Shown here one piece after another: positions 7,275-15,278 of a stretch of DNA of 27,181 nt. The stretch comes from Deinococcus radiotolerans (GTDB lineage: Bacteria > Deinococcota > Deinococci > Deinococcales > Deinococcaceae). Within the stretch, counting starts at the first letter, position 1. Every line of letters begins with the position of its first letter. Under the pieces are notes generated by a model. That model did not search any database and was not told the DNA's origin. It was given only the letters and a program-made list of their open reading frames with translations. The stretch spans positions 1 through 27,181 of the forward strand of contig NZ_BMPE01000031.1 of NCBI RefSeq assembly GCF_014647435.1, in the 5' to 3' direction. The position numbers and the translations under genes are program-made.

Positions 7275-8164
7275 ACGCACTCCAAGTTGAAGGCTTGTTG
7301 GCCCGGCAGGGGCGACGCGCGGTGCTCCGAGGCGCTGACCTGAGTGTGACCCGGGGGTCGATTACCGCACTGCTCGGTCAAAACGGCAGCGGGAAGTCGA
7401 CCTTGATGCGCAGTGTGCTGGGTCTACATCCACGTCAGGGGGGCCAGGTCCGCATTCTGGACCTTCCGCCCAACGCGAAGGGCCCACAGGTGCGCCAGCG
7501 CGCGACGTATGTGCCCACCGCTGGCGCCGTAATGGTGCAGGAAACCGCGCGTACGCATTTCTCGTTCGGCCGCCGCGTCTACCCGCGTTGGAGTATGGAG
7601 CGCGCCCTGGAGACAGCGGCCGAATTACACGTGCCGCTGGATCAGCGTGCGGGCCGGCTGAGCACCGGTCAGCGCATGGGTCTGGCCCTGGCGTATGCGC
7701 TTGGGAGCGGCACGGAGGTCATGCTGCTGGATGAGCCCACCAACGGACTTGACCCGGATCACCGCATCCTGTTTGCGCAGCTGCTCGTCGCGTATGCCTC
7801 GGAGGGCAACAGCGTCCTGCTCAGTTCGCACGTGCTGCACGAAGTGGAAGGTCTCGCTGATCGCGCCGCTTTCCTGAAGGATGGGCGGATCATTCTTGAA
7901 GCGGATTTGGATGAACTGCGCACCCAGCATGCCATCGTGCAGGCTATTTTGCCCGGCGTTGTTCCAGCCGGTACTATTCAGAATCTGCGCGCCCTGCCGG
8001 GCGTGCAGGGCTTTGAGGTGCAGGGCCGCACGTTGACCGTGCATGTCCAGGGCGGTCGTGAAGCGCTCCTGACCGCGCTGGCCAGCTTGCGACCGGTGGA
8101 CGTTCAGGTGAAGCCACGTCCGCTCGCAGATGCTTACGCGGAGCTGCTTGGTGGTGTGGCGTGA
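7271..8164 (+). CDS. ABC transporter ATP-binding protein (YtrB-like)
   Basis: A 297-residue ATPase. Walker A is GQNGSGKST (36-44), the signature LSTGQ (130-134), Walker B MLLDEP (151-156), and the switch His is in SSHVLHEV (187). A C-terminal extension of about 85 residues after the nucleotide-binding domain is usual for CcmA/Ytr-type ATPases. It starts inside the stop of the GntR gene and its TGA overlaps the GTG of the membrane subunit, so three genes are translationally coupled. Partners and layout match Ytr- or BcrA-type transporters, which remove or sense membrane- and wall-active peptides. An immunity role for the adjacent peptide cluster is inferred. Confidence 0.9.
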   Translation: MNALQVEGLLARQGRRAVLRGADLSVTRGSITALLGQNGSGKSTLMRSVLGLHPRQGGQVRILDLPPNAKGPQVRQRATYVPTAGAVMVQETARTHFSFGRRVYPRWSMERALETAAELHVPLDQRAGRLSTGQRMGLALAYALGSGTEVMLLDEPTNGLDPDHRILFAQLLVAYASEGNSVLLSSHVLHEVEGLADRAAFLKDGRIILEADLDELRTQHAIVQAILPGVVPAGTIQNLRALPGVQGFEVQGRTLTVHVQGGREALLTALASLRPVDVQVKPRPLADAYAELLGGVA

Positions 8165-8994
8165 GCTGGCTTGAATGGCGGCACGTCCGGCTGCCCCTCC
8201 TCCTCCTGGGCGCGCTTTCCCTGATCATCGGGCTCGGCTACGCGGCGCGAGTCCTGCAGGGCCTCCCGCCATTTGCCGCCGTGCATGAACTTGGTCCGTG
8301 GGCGACCGGAACGGTATGCACGGTCTACGCCGGCTTGCTGGCGGACCAGGAATCGACGTGTAAGGTGGGCCTCCTGTTTGCCGGTCGCTGGTTCGATTGG
8401 TGGGCGCCGCTGGTGGCCACGTTGGTGGGCGCGTGGTTCGGAAGCCGGTTCAACAGTGGCATGGGGTTCCTGCGCCTTCAGCCACTCGCCACTGGACGGA
8501 TTCTGGGCGTGCGGCTGGTGTCAGGGCTCGCGGCCATCACCACGGTGGTGCTGCTGGGTGCGTTTCTGGCGAGCACTCGGGGGGCGCTTGACTTCACGTG
8601 GTGGTCCAGCAGCGAGGTGATGCGTTCAGAGTTCTGGATTGGTACGGCCCTCGTCTGGCTCCGGGGCGTCGGGGTGTTTGTGCTCGCGGCACTCCTGGTC
8701 CAGCTGACGCCGCCCGCAGTGGCCGCGCTGGCTTCCATCGCCGCCAGTCTTGCCGTCCTGGGCTCGTCGATCGATCCTTTCCTGCGGAAGGTGACGCTGG
8801 TGTATACGCCTGAGCAATTTGGCCCGCTGTCGCAGAAGGAAGCGATCCCGCTGCACGTCGTTCAGGCCTTTATTGCGGGCCATCTGCCCACCCGCGTTGA
8901 AGCGGACATGCCGCTCCTGGCGGGGACAAGTGCTGGACTCCTCGCGCTCGGGGTCCTGATGGCTTTGCTGTTCGCCCGCACTCGCGTGAGGTGA
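8161..8994 (+). CDS. ABC-2 type membrane subunit
   Basis: A 277-residue polytopic membrane protein with six likely membrane spans: near residues 10-30 (LPLLLLGALSLIIGLGYAA), 45-60, 80-95 (WWAPLVATLVGAWFG), 115-140 (GLAAITTVVLLGAFLAS), 165-205 (GVGVFVLAALLV, VAALASIAASLAVLG) and 250-272 (AGLLALGVLMALLFA). The GTG start overlaps the ATPase stop (GTGA). No sequence family beyond ABC-2-like permease is recognisable. It pairs with the preceding ATPase as an exporter or immunity pump. The operon appears to end here; the next gene has its own promoter-like element. Confidence 0.8.
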   Translation: MSWLEWRHVRLPLLLLGALSLIIGLGYAARVLQGLPPFAAVHELGPWATGTVCTVYAGLLADQESTCKVGLLFAGRWFDWWAPLVATLVGAWFGSRFNSGMGFLRLQPLATGRILGVRLVSGLAAITTVVLLGAFLASTRGALDFTWWSSSEVMRSEFWIGTALVWLRGVGVFVLAALLVQLTPPAVAALASIAASLAVLGSSIDPFLRKVTLVYTPEQFGPLSQKEAIPLHVVQAFIAGHLPTRVEADMPLLAGTSAGLLALGVLMALLFARTRVR

Positions 8995-9046
8995 CGGGGC
9001 GGCGTGACGTCCTGCGCTGTCAAGGTGCCATAAGTCATATCTGGGC

Positions 9047-9076
9047 GTGACCGTAGCTTGTTGCAATGTATTAATA
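9047..9076 (+). promoter_or_regulatory. Promoter/operator of the precursor peptide gene
   Basis: A -35-like GTGACC (9047-9052) and -10-like TATTAA (9069-9074) are 16 bases apart. CAATGTATTA (9064-9073) repeats the element before the GntR gene. GTATTAATAC (9068-9077) is a perfect 10-base palindrome overlapping the -10. An in-frame ATG at 9079 could start a leaderless, 26-residue-longer form of the peptide. Confidence 0.5.
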
Positions 9077-9156
9077 CGATGCGTAGATTTGCCGTACAGG
9101 GCCCTGTGGCACGTGCGGCAATCACTCCTTCGTCACTCATTCCACCGAGGTACGCC

Positions 9157-9372
9157 ATGAAGAACCTGTTTGCATTTCATATGGGTAAACCCGCTGATCA
9201 GGGCAACATCGTCAACGTCGAAGGCCACTACGATGCCGGCGCTCAAGTCTGGGTCGGTAACACCGACGCCACGGCCAGCAACACCAGCACGGTGACCGAA
9301 ATCAAGTACTACACGAACCCGGGTGGCGTTTACGACGGGAAGCAAGCGGACACCGACACAGAAAACGCTTGA
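9157..9372 (+). CDS. Putative graspetide precursor peptide (71 aa)
   Basis: A small acidic peptide with no cysteine. The ATG at 9157 has GAGG 8 bases upstream; a longer form from ATG 9079 is possible. The N-terminus MKNLFAFHMGKPADQGN looks like a conserved-type leader. The C-terminal half is rich in Thr/Ser (NTDATASNTSTVT, 35-47), has Lys50, and ends with acidic residues (Asp60, DTDTE 65-69). Side-chain Thr/Ser/Lys to Asp/Glu links are what ATP-grasp graspetide ligases make, and the next gene is such a ligase. The precursor role is inferred from size, composition, position and the shared promoter element; no family match is claimed. A strong hairpin directly after the stop separates it from the ligase, as in many peptide clusters where the precursor is made in excess. 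Confidence 0.65.
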   Translation: MKNLFAFHMGKPADQGNIVNVEGHYDAGAQVWVGNTDATASNTSTVTEIKYYTNPGGVYDGKQADTDTENA

Positions 9373-9377
9373 GTGCT

Positions 9378-9410
9378 GAGGGCACGCGGTTTGCGCGTGC
9401 CCTCTCTTCG
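9378..9410 (+). terminator. Terminator/attenuator after the precursor gene
   Basis: GAGGGCACGCG (9378-9388) and CGCGTGCCCTC (9394-9404) form a perfect 11-bp stem with a 5-base loop GTTTG, followed by the short pyrimidine tract TCTTC. It begins 5 bases after the peptide stop codon. Partial read-through would supply the ligase at lower level. Confidence 0.8.
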
Positions 9411-9472
9411 GTCGGCCCTTCCGGGACAGCCGATCCTCAACCACACCCCACCTTCCCCCACCTGAGGACTCC

Positions 9473-9592
9473 ATGCGCGACCAGACCATCGTCATCGTCA
9501 CGAATGAAATCGACGCCCACGCGGACGCGATGCTGACCCACCTGCAAGAGCAGGGCCGCGACGTGTTCCGACTGCATCCGGCACGGTGGTAG
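9473..9592 (+). pseudogene. ATP-grasp graspetide ligase, 5' fragment (interrupted)
   Basis: Starts at an ATG with TGAGG 7 bases upstream. The first 36 codons encode a beta strand and helix typical of the N-terminus of MvdD/MvdC-like ligases (IVIVTNEIDAHADAML, then GRDVFRLHP). After CATCC (9575-9579) the sequence is transposon terminal repeat, which adds ARW and a TAG stop. The rest of the gene is found at 22154-23089 in the same frame. Joined at the target duplication, the frame reads ...VFRLHP-HELALHM... and gives 345 residues, the normal size for this ligase family. As it stands, a 39-residue stub is made and the ligase is inactive. Confidence 0.9.
9575..9579. repeat. Left copy of 5-bp target duplication (CATCC)
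   Basis: CATCC immediately precedes the left terminal repeat and recurs at 22154-22158 immediately after the right one. Five-base duplications are the rule for Tn3-family insertion. Collapsing the two copies restores the ligase reading frame, an independent proof of the boundary. Confidence 0.93.
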
Positions 9593-9617
9593 TAATGGAA
9601 CGGAGAGTCGGGGTTTA
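9580..9617 (+). repeat. Left terminal inverted repeat of the Tn3-family transposon
   Basis: 38 bp starting GGCA. It matches the reverse complement of 22116-22153 at 32 of 38 positions, with a perfect 12-base core GGTAGTAATGGA and another CGGAGAGTCGGG. The outer GGCA differs from the common GGGG of Tn3-family ends. Confidence 0.93.
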
Positions 9618-9674
9618 TTGAAATCAGAGCGTGATTTTATCCGTTTGTGACGGCACATTCCTTCCACGCGCTGT

Positions 9675-10565
9675 TCATCTCATTCCCAGCCTGGTCTCCA
9701 ACCCATTCAGAAAGGATCGGGTGGCGTAGGAAACCTGGTCCAGAGGCAGGCTGACTCGGCTCAGCGGACGGCGCAACTCGGGCAAGTCCAGGGGCAGCCG
9801 GACCAGCACCCCCGACTGCACTTCCCGGCGCACCCGCAGTTCCGGCAGCAACGCAACCCCCAATCCCTGAATGACCGCTTCCTTGACAGCCTCAGTGCCA
9901 GGTAGTTCCAGCCGATTGCTGCCGACCATCCTGGTGTGCGCCAGCGCCTGCTCCGCCACCTCCCGGGTACCGGAACCGTGTTCCCGCCAGATCAGTGGCA
10001 GCACCGTATCTGCCGGGAATGAGTCCACCAGTGGATGATCAGGGGCGGCCACCAACACCAGCTCGTCGTGTCCGAAGACCTGGACCTGCCACTCCGCAGG
10101 CAGAGGGCCTGGTGGGCCCTCGATCAGTGCCACTTCGATCTGACCTGCCTGGAGCAGCCCCATGACCTCCTGGGTATTGCCTTGCCGGATCTCGAAGGCC
10201 ACGCCCGGATACTGGGCATGGTAGGACGCCAGGGCCGCAGGCAACAGGGACGCGGCAATCGTGCTGCTGGCCGCCAACCGCAGGGTTCCCGTTTCCAGGC
10301 CCTGACGCTCATGGACGTAGGTGCGAGCGCCGTCCATCACGCGGCCCAGCGCCTGGGCGTGCACCAGCAGGCCCTCGCCCGCCCCGGTCAGCGTCACCCC
10401 GGTCCGGTGCCGCCGGAAGATAGGCTCTCCGACCGCCTGGGTCAGCAACTTGAGCTGGCTGGACACGGCGGGCTGAGTCAGGTTCAGTTCCTCGGCGGCA
10501 GCGCTCAGACTGCCCAGCCGCGCCACCCGCACGAACGTCAACAGATGCTCCGGATTCAGGGCCAT
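9675..10565 (-). CDS. LysR-family transcriptional regulator (CysB/CbbR-like)
   Basis: A 296-residue protein starting at ATG 10565; a 12-residue upstream extension from 10601 runs through an AT-rich promoter and is unlikely. Residues 1-60 are the LysR helix-turn-helix (LLTFVRVARLGSLSAAAEELNLTQPAVSSQLKLL, in fragments: SLSAAAEELNLTQPAVSSQ). The rest is the periplasmic-binding-like effector domain (TGTLRLAASSTIAASLLP, VALIEGP, VLVAAPDHPL, EAVKEAVIQGLGVALLPEL). It is divergent from a TDT-family exporter gene, the classic LysR arrangement, and a palindrome in the gap is a likely binding site. The neighbouring decayed sulfite-oxidase-like gene suggests a sulfur-related effector, which is inference. 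Confidence 0.9.
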   Translation of the reverse strand: MALNPEHLLTFVRVARLGSLSAAAEELNLTQPAVSSQLKLLTQAVGEPIFRRHRTGVTLTGAGEGLLVHAQALGRVMDGARTYVHERQGLETGTLRLAASSTIAASLLPAALASYHAQYPGVAFEIRQGNTQEVMGLLQAGQIEVALIEGPPGPLPAEWQVQVFGHDELVLVAAPDHPLVDSFPADTVLPLIWREHGSGTREVAEQALAHTRMVGSNRLELPGTEAVKEAVIQGLGVALLPELRVRREVQSGVLVRLPLDLPELRRPLSRVSLPLDQVSYATRSFLNGLETRLGMR

Positions 10566-10583
10566 GCCAGATATATATATTTT

Positions 10584-10621
10584 TTGCCTCAGTAAAATCA
10601 ACTCTAATTTGAGTTTATAAT
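10584..10621 (+). promoter_or_regulatory. LysR-type operator and exporter promoter
   Basis: AACTCTAATTTGAGTT (10600-10615) is an inverted repeat with 5-bp arms. It abuts a perfect -10 box TATAAT (10616-10621), 22 bases before the exporter ATG. No -35 hexamer lies at normal distance (TTGCCT at 10584-10589 is 26 bases away), as expected for an activator-dependent promoter with the LysR site in the -35 position. Confidence 0.65.
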
Positions 10622-10643
10622 ACGGGACATCTATCCTTCATTC

Positions 10644-11777
<1,134 letters not shown>

Positions 11778-11832
11778 GCCTGCTTTGACTTCTATAGATT
11801 CCCCTCGTCCCCTCATTCACCGGAGGTCCACC

Positions 11833-12881
11833 ATGTCCGACGACCGCACCCCCATGACCCGCCGCGCCGCCCTGGGCCTGCTTGGCAGCGCCGGAGCCGC
11901 CCTGACCCTGGCCGCACCGCTCAGGCGCAGACGACTGTGACCACCGGCACCGCCCCCATCTTCAGTGGCCCTGGTCCGCTGGACGGCTGGAATGGCCTGG
12001 GACCGCTGATCGCCCTGCCACAGAAGGTTCCGCTGATCCGGCTGGTGGACCGCCCCCCGCTGTACGAGACGCCCCGCGTCTACTTCCAAAGCCCCTTTAC
12101 GCCCGCCGCCGCATTCTTTGTGCGCTCGAACTTGTCGCTGTTTCCGACCAATATCGACCTGAAGACCTAACGGCTGAAGATCGAGGGCAACGTGGGCACG
12201 CCGCAGTCGTTCAGTCTGGCGCAACTGACCCAGGACTTCGAGGCGGTCAGCGTGAACGCCGTGATGCATTGCACGTGCAACAGCCGCAGTCGCTTTCAGC
12301 CGCGCCGTCCAGGCGGGCAGTGGGGCAACGGCGCGATGGGCCTGCGTGACCTGCTGGGGAAAGCGGGCGTGAAATCCGGCAGCGTGCAGGTGCAGTTTCA
12401 GAGCCTGGACAAGGGTGCGGGCGCACCCGGCAGCGGTGGGGCCGATTACAAGAAGAGCCTGAACGTGAACGACCCTGTATTGGACGAGTGCATCGTGGCC
12501 TACGCCATGAACGGCCAGCCGCTGCCGATGGTCAACGGGTTTCCGGTGCGACTGGTCGTGCCCAGCTACTTCGCGACGTACTGGATGAAGCCCCTGAGCT
12601 TTATCCGGATCCTGACCAAGCCCGACGACAACTTCTGGATGGCGACCGCTTACCTGCAACCCGACAACCTGCGCGGCACGACCACTCCAGAAGCCGTGAA
12701 GGCCAAGACTGTGAAGTTCCGGCCCGTGGGCAGCATGCCGGTGCGCTCATTCATCGTGACGCCTGACGAGACGGTCAAGGCCCCGGCAGGATTGCCCCTG
12801 AACGTGCAGGGACTGGCGATGAGTGGTCGCGGCGCGGTCACGAAGGTGGAGGTCTCCACCGACGGGGTAGTTGGCTGGTAG
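11833..12881 (+). pseudogene. Sulfite-oxidase-like molybdopterin enzyme, degraded
   Basis: The ATG is preceded by CGGAGGTCCACC. The first 25 residues are a twin-arginine signal (MTRRAALGLLGSAGAAL), as in periplasmic SorA/SoxC-type sulfite dehydrogenases. Lesions: (1) a frameshift near 11920 turns the expected AQAQTTVTTG into RRRRL-stop; (2) a TAA at 12168-12170 interrupts [13 protein letters not shown]; (3) about eight residues are missing after [10 protein letters not shown], where a sequence such as NARWTGVPL precedes RDLLGKAGV in relatives; (4) the C-terminus ends early at [12 protein letters not shown], within the dimerisation domain. The cofactor-binding Cys region is visible as [14 protein letters not shown]. 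Earlier it probably oxidised sulfite to sulfate in partnership with a cytochrome. Enzyme class is moderately sure; pseudogene status is very likely. Confidence 0.85.
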
Positions 12882-12896
12882 TTCCAGCCAACTACC
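12866..12896. repeat. Perfect 13-bp-stem hairpin at the broken 3' end of the oxidase pseudogene
   Basis: GGTAGTTGGCTGG (12866-12878) and CCAGCCAACTACC (12884-12896) pair perfectly around the 5-base loop TAGTT. No T-run follows. The stem begins exactly where the oxidase sequence stops resembling its family, so it marks a rearrangement junction or a small insertion as well as a possible terminator. Confidence 0.75.
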
Positions 12897-12935
12897 ATTG
12901 CATCCAGAACATGTACTCTGCGCATAGAGGAAGGT

Positions 12936-13562
12936 ATGTATGCTGCGCCCATTCCCCGCCGAAACTGGCGTCGACCTGTATCACCCGGGCCAATGGTGAA
13001 CCTACTCGAACTTCGGGTATCGTCTACATCTGACACCGCACATCAGCGGCTGATCGTCCAACTGCAGCATGGGCAGGACGACGCCTTGAGGGAACTGTAC
13101 GATGACCTGTCCGGCGTCACCTACCGCGTCTGCCTGCGGATGCTGGGCACGCCGGAAGACGCCGAGGAGGCGCTCCAGGACACCTTCGTTCGGCTCGCGG
13201 ACCGGGCCGATGTATATGAACCGTCGCGGGGAACCGTCAAAACCTTCGTGCTGACCATCGCCCACCACCTCTGTCTGGAACGGCTGCGGACCCGGCGCGC
13301 CCGTCCACAGCGGCAACAGGAATGGGAAGACGACCGAGCGTTCGATGTGCCTGCTCCCACTGCCCGTGATTCGCTGGACGAGGCCCTGGTACAGTCCGCC
13401 CTGGCCGGCTTACCGGACACTGACCGGGCCCTGCTGGAAGCGATGTTCTTCGGTGGCTACACCCACGCTGAGATTACCACCCGCACCGGCCTGCCGCTCG
13501 GCACCGTCAAGAGCCGGTTGCGCCGCGCCCTGCTGAAACTCAGAGAAAGGATGCTGCCATGA
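12936..13562 (+). CDS. ECF-type RNA polymerase sigma factor
   Basis: A 208-residue sigma factor. Region 2 runs over about residues 35-125 (DALRELYDDLSGVTYRVCLRML, AEEALQDTFVRLADR, TVKTFVLTIAHHLCLERLR; fragments). Region 4 is at about 150-208 (ALAGLPDTDRALLEAMFFGGYTHAEI, GLPLGTVKSRLRRALLKLRERM; fragments). The ATG follows GAGGAAGGT; an internal ATG at residue 20 is a possible alternative. Its stop overlaps the anti-sigma start by 4 bases (ATGA). It is the SigK/RpoE-like type paired with an RskA-like anti-sigma. The likely regulon includes the following secreted proteins, though no ECF promoter motif could be assigned by eye. Confidence 0.9.
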   Translation: MYAAPIPRRNWRRPVSPGPMVNLLELRVSSTSDTAHQRLIVQLQHGQDDALRELYDDLSGVTYRVCLRMLGTPEDAEEALQDTFVRLADRADVYEPSRGTVKTFVLTIAHHLCLERLRTRRARPQRQQEWEDDRAFDVPAPTARDSLDEALVQSALAGLPDTDRALLEAMFFGGYTHAEITTRTGLPLGTVKSRLRRALLKLRERMLP

Positions 13563-14281
13563 CCCGTCAACCAGACCGTTCCAGCGGCGACCATCCAAGC
13601 GACCTGCTGCCTGAATACGTCCTGGGAAGCCTCGATACGGCACAGGCCGTGAATGTGGAGAGCCACCTGCTGAGCTGCGCTGTCTGCCGCGCTGAGGTGG
13701 GCCGGCTGCGTGACGCCCTGTTCTCACTGGCCAACGATTTGCCCGGCGTCCCAGCGCCAGCAGGGAGCTGGGAGAAGATTCAGGCCCGGCGGGGCGTGGT
13801 GTCTCCTGAACGTCTGTCCGCACAGGCGTCACTGCCCTCGGCCCCTTCCAGGTGGCTTCCAGTCTGGCCTCTGGCTGCAGCCGTCGCTCTGATCGTGGCG
13901 GTCGGGGGGTACCTCCAGCTCGGTCCGGCCCAGCCTGCGGCGACCGCTCAAAGCAGCGTGCAGCAGTGGCAGCAGGGGGCGAGACGTCTCACGCTCGCCT
14001 CGAAGACCGGTGTGCCCTACGGGGCCATGTACGTCAGGTCGGATGGCCGGGCGCTGCTGGTGCTGGACAGACAGGCCGCACCGGGGCAGGTGTATCAGGC
14101 GTGGGGACGGCGGACGAGCGGGCCGCGTGCGGGCGTACCGACCAGCCTGGGGCTGACGGGCGGCACGGTGCTGGAGGTGTCGTGGCGCGGGTACGACTCG
14201 GTGGGCGTGAGCACCGAACCCGCCGGGGGTAGCCCGGCCCCGACCCACCCACTGGGCCGCACCCGGCTGCCCGAACTCTGA
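13559..14281 (+). CDS. RskA-like membrane anti-sigma factor
   Basis: A 240-residue protein that overlaps the sigma gene by 4 bases. The N-terminus has a zinc-binding anti-sigma motif, His36-x3-Cys40-x2-Cys43 (ESHLLSCAVC). One membrane span covers residues about 99-120 (WLPVWPLAAAVALIVAVGGY). The outer part, about 120 residues, matches the RskA C-terminal domain pattern (LVLDRQAAPGQVYQAWG, TVLEVSWRGYDSVGVSTEPAGGS). It should hold the sigma factor at the membrane until a signal triggers release by proteolysis or redox change at the zinc site. The signal is unknown. Confidence 0.9.
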   Translation: MTRQPDRSSGDHPSDLLPEYVLGSLDTAQAVNVESHLLSCAVCRAEVGRLRDALFSLANDLPGVPAPAGSWEKIQARRGVVSPERLSAQASLPSAPSRWLPVWPLAAAVALIVAVGGYLQLGPAQPAATAQSSVQQWQQGARRLTLASKTGVPYGAMYVRSDGRALLVLDRQAAPGQVYQAWGRRTSGPRAGVPTSLGLTGGTVLEVSWRGYDSVGVSTEPAGGSPAPTHPLGRTRLPEL

Positions 14282-14331
14282 ATGCATCCAAACGGGCGAC
14301 GCCCGGCATACGGGAAGGTGGAGGCACCACC

Positions 14332-15138
14332 ATGACCCATATGACGACCGCCCGCACTCTGACCCTCACGTTCACCCTCGCGCTCCTCACGCCCGTGATG
14401 GCCCAGACTGCTCCCGTGCAGACCGCTTCCGGCCAGACCGCCCCGGCGATACAGATGAAGATGACCGCGCTAGCGCCCGTCACGCTGCGCCGGGACGCCC
14501 GGCTCGGCACCCTGCTGACCGGGCCGACCGGCCTGACGCTCTACACCTTCGCCAAAGACGCGCCGGGAGTGAGCAACTGCGAAGGCGTGTGCGCCACCAA
14601 CTGGCCGCCCCTGCTGCTGAGCGAAGTTCCGCGCCTGCCCGCCGGACTGAGCGGCAAGTTCAGCCTGATTTCCCGCAAGGATGGTCAGACCCAGCTCAGC
14701 TACGATGGCGCGGCGCTCTACAGCTGGAAGGGCGACGCCAAACCCGGTGACATCAACGGTCAGGGCTTCATGAACGTCTGGCACGCGGCCAACGCCGGCC
14801 CGAGCGTGCAGGTGTCGCGGGTGGACGATCTGGGCATGGTGCTGGCCGGGCCGACCGGCCTGACGCTCTATACCTTCGCCAAGGACGCGCCCGGAGTGAG
14901 CAACTGTGAGGGAGCCTGCGCCACCAACTGGCCTCCCCTGCTGGTGGCGCAGTTCCCGGCCACCGGCCTGACGGCGGGCGTGGCGGTGCGCGGCAAGCTT
15001 GGCACGCTGACGCGCAAGGATGGCAGCCTTCAGGTAACCTACAACGGCCTGCCTGTATACAACTGGAAGAACGACCTGAAGCGCGGTGACGCGCTCGGCG
15101 AGGGCTTCATGGGCGTTTGGAGCGCTGTCCGTCGCTGA
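14332..15138 (+). CDS. Secreted protein with two COG4315-type lipoprotein repeats
   Basis: A 268-residue exported protein; the ATG follows GGAGGCACCACC. The signal peptide ends at about VMAQ/TAP (residue 25). Two tandem repeats of about 100 residues follow, each with GPTGLTLYTFAKDAPGVSNC, CATNWPPLL, a Tyr/Trp strand (ALYSWKGD, PVYNWKND) and GD---GQGF/GEGFM-VW. This is the secreted-repeat family (PF03640, COG4315), whose function is unknown. It lacks a lipobox Cys, so it is periplasmic or released. Each repeat has a conserved Cys pair (SNCEG-CATNW) that could form a disulfide. The position after an ECF sigma/anti-sigma pair suggests envelope or redox stress output (inference). Confidence 0.85.
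   Translation: MTHMTTARTLTLTFTLALLTPVMAQTAPVQTASGQTAPAIQMKMTALAPVTLRRDARLGTLLTGPTGLTLYTFAKDAPGVSNCEGVCATNWPPLLLSEVPRLPAGLSGKFSLISRKDGQTQLSYDGAALYSWKGDAKPGDINGQGFMNVWHAANAGPSVQVSRVDDLGMVLAGPTGLTLYTFAKDAPGVSNCEGACATNWPPLLVAQFPATGLTAGVAVRGKLGTLTRKDGSLQVTYNGLPVYNWKNDLKRGDALGEGFMGVWSAVRR
14521..14616 (+). repeat. 96-bp internal direct repeat, copy 1 (copy 2 at 14848-14943)
   Basis: The two copies align without gaps and agree at 87 of 96 bases. They encode the GPTGLTLYTFAKDAPGVSNC to WPPLL core of the two protein repeats. The flanking halves of the repeats are far less similar at base level. Confidence 0.85.
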
Positions 15139-15278
15139 GGAAGGAGAGGAGCGGCTCACGCCCTGTTCCTGAACGATCAACGTCAGCAGGCAGAGCGGAG
15201 TCAGACCAGATTCCGTGGTCAGGGCCGCCTACCAGGCGAGCTCTTTCCTGCCGAAAAAAAAGATCCTCGAGGAGTTCC

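Noticed and set aside
9574..9580. Target duplication longer than 5 bp (CATCCG)
   Set aside because: The extra G is the first base of the left terminal repeat; only a 5-bp duplication gives both ends the same GGCA tip and the Tn3-typical length.
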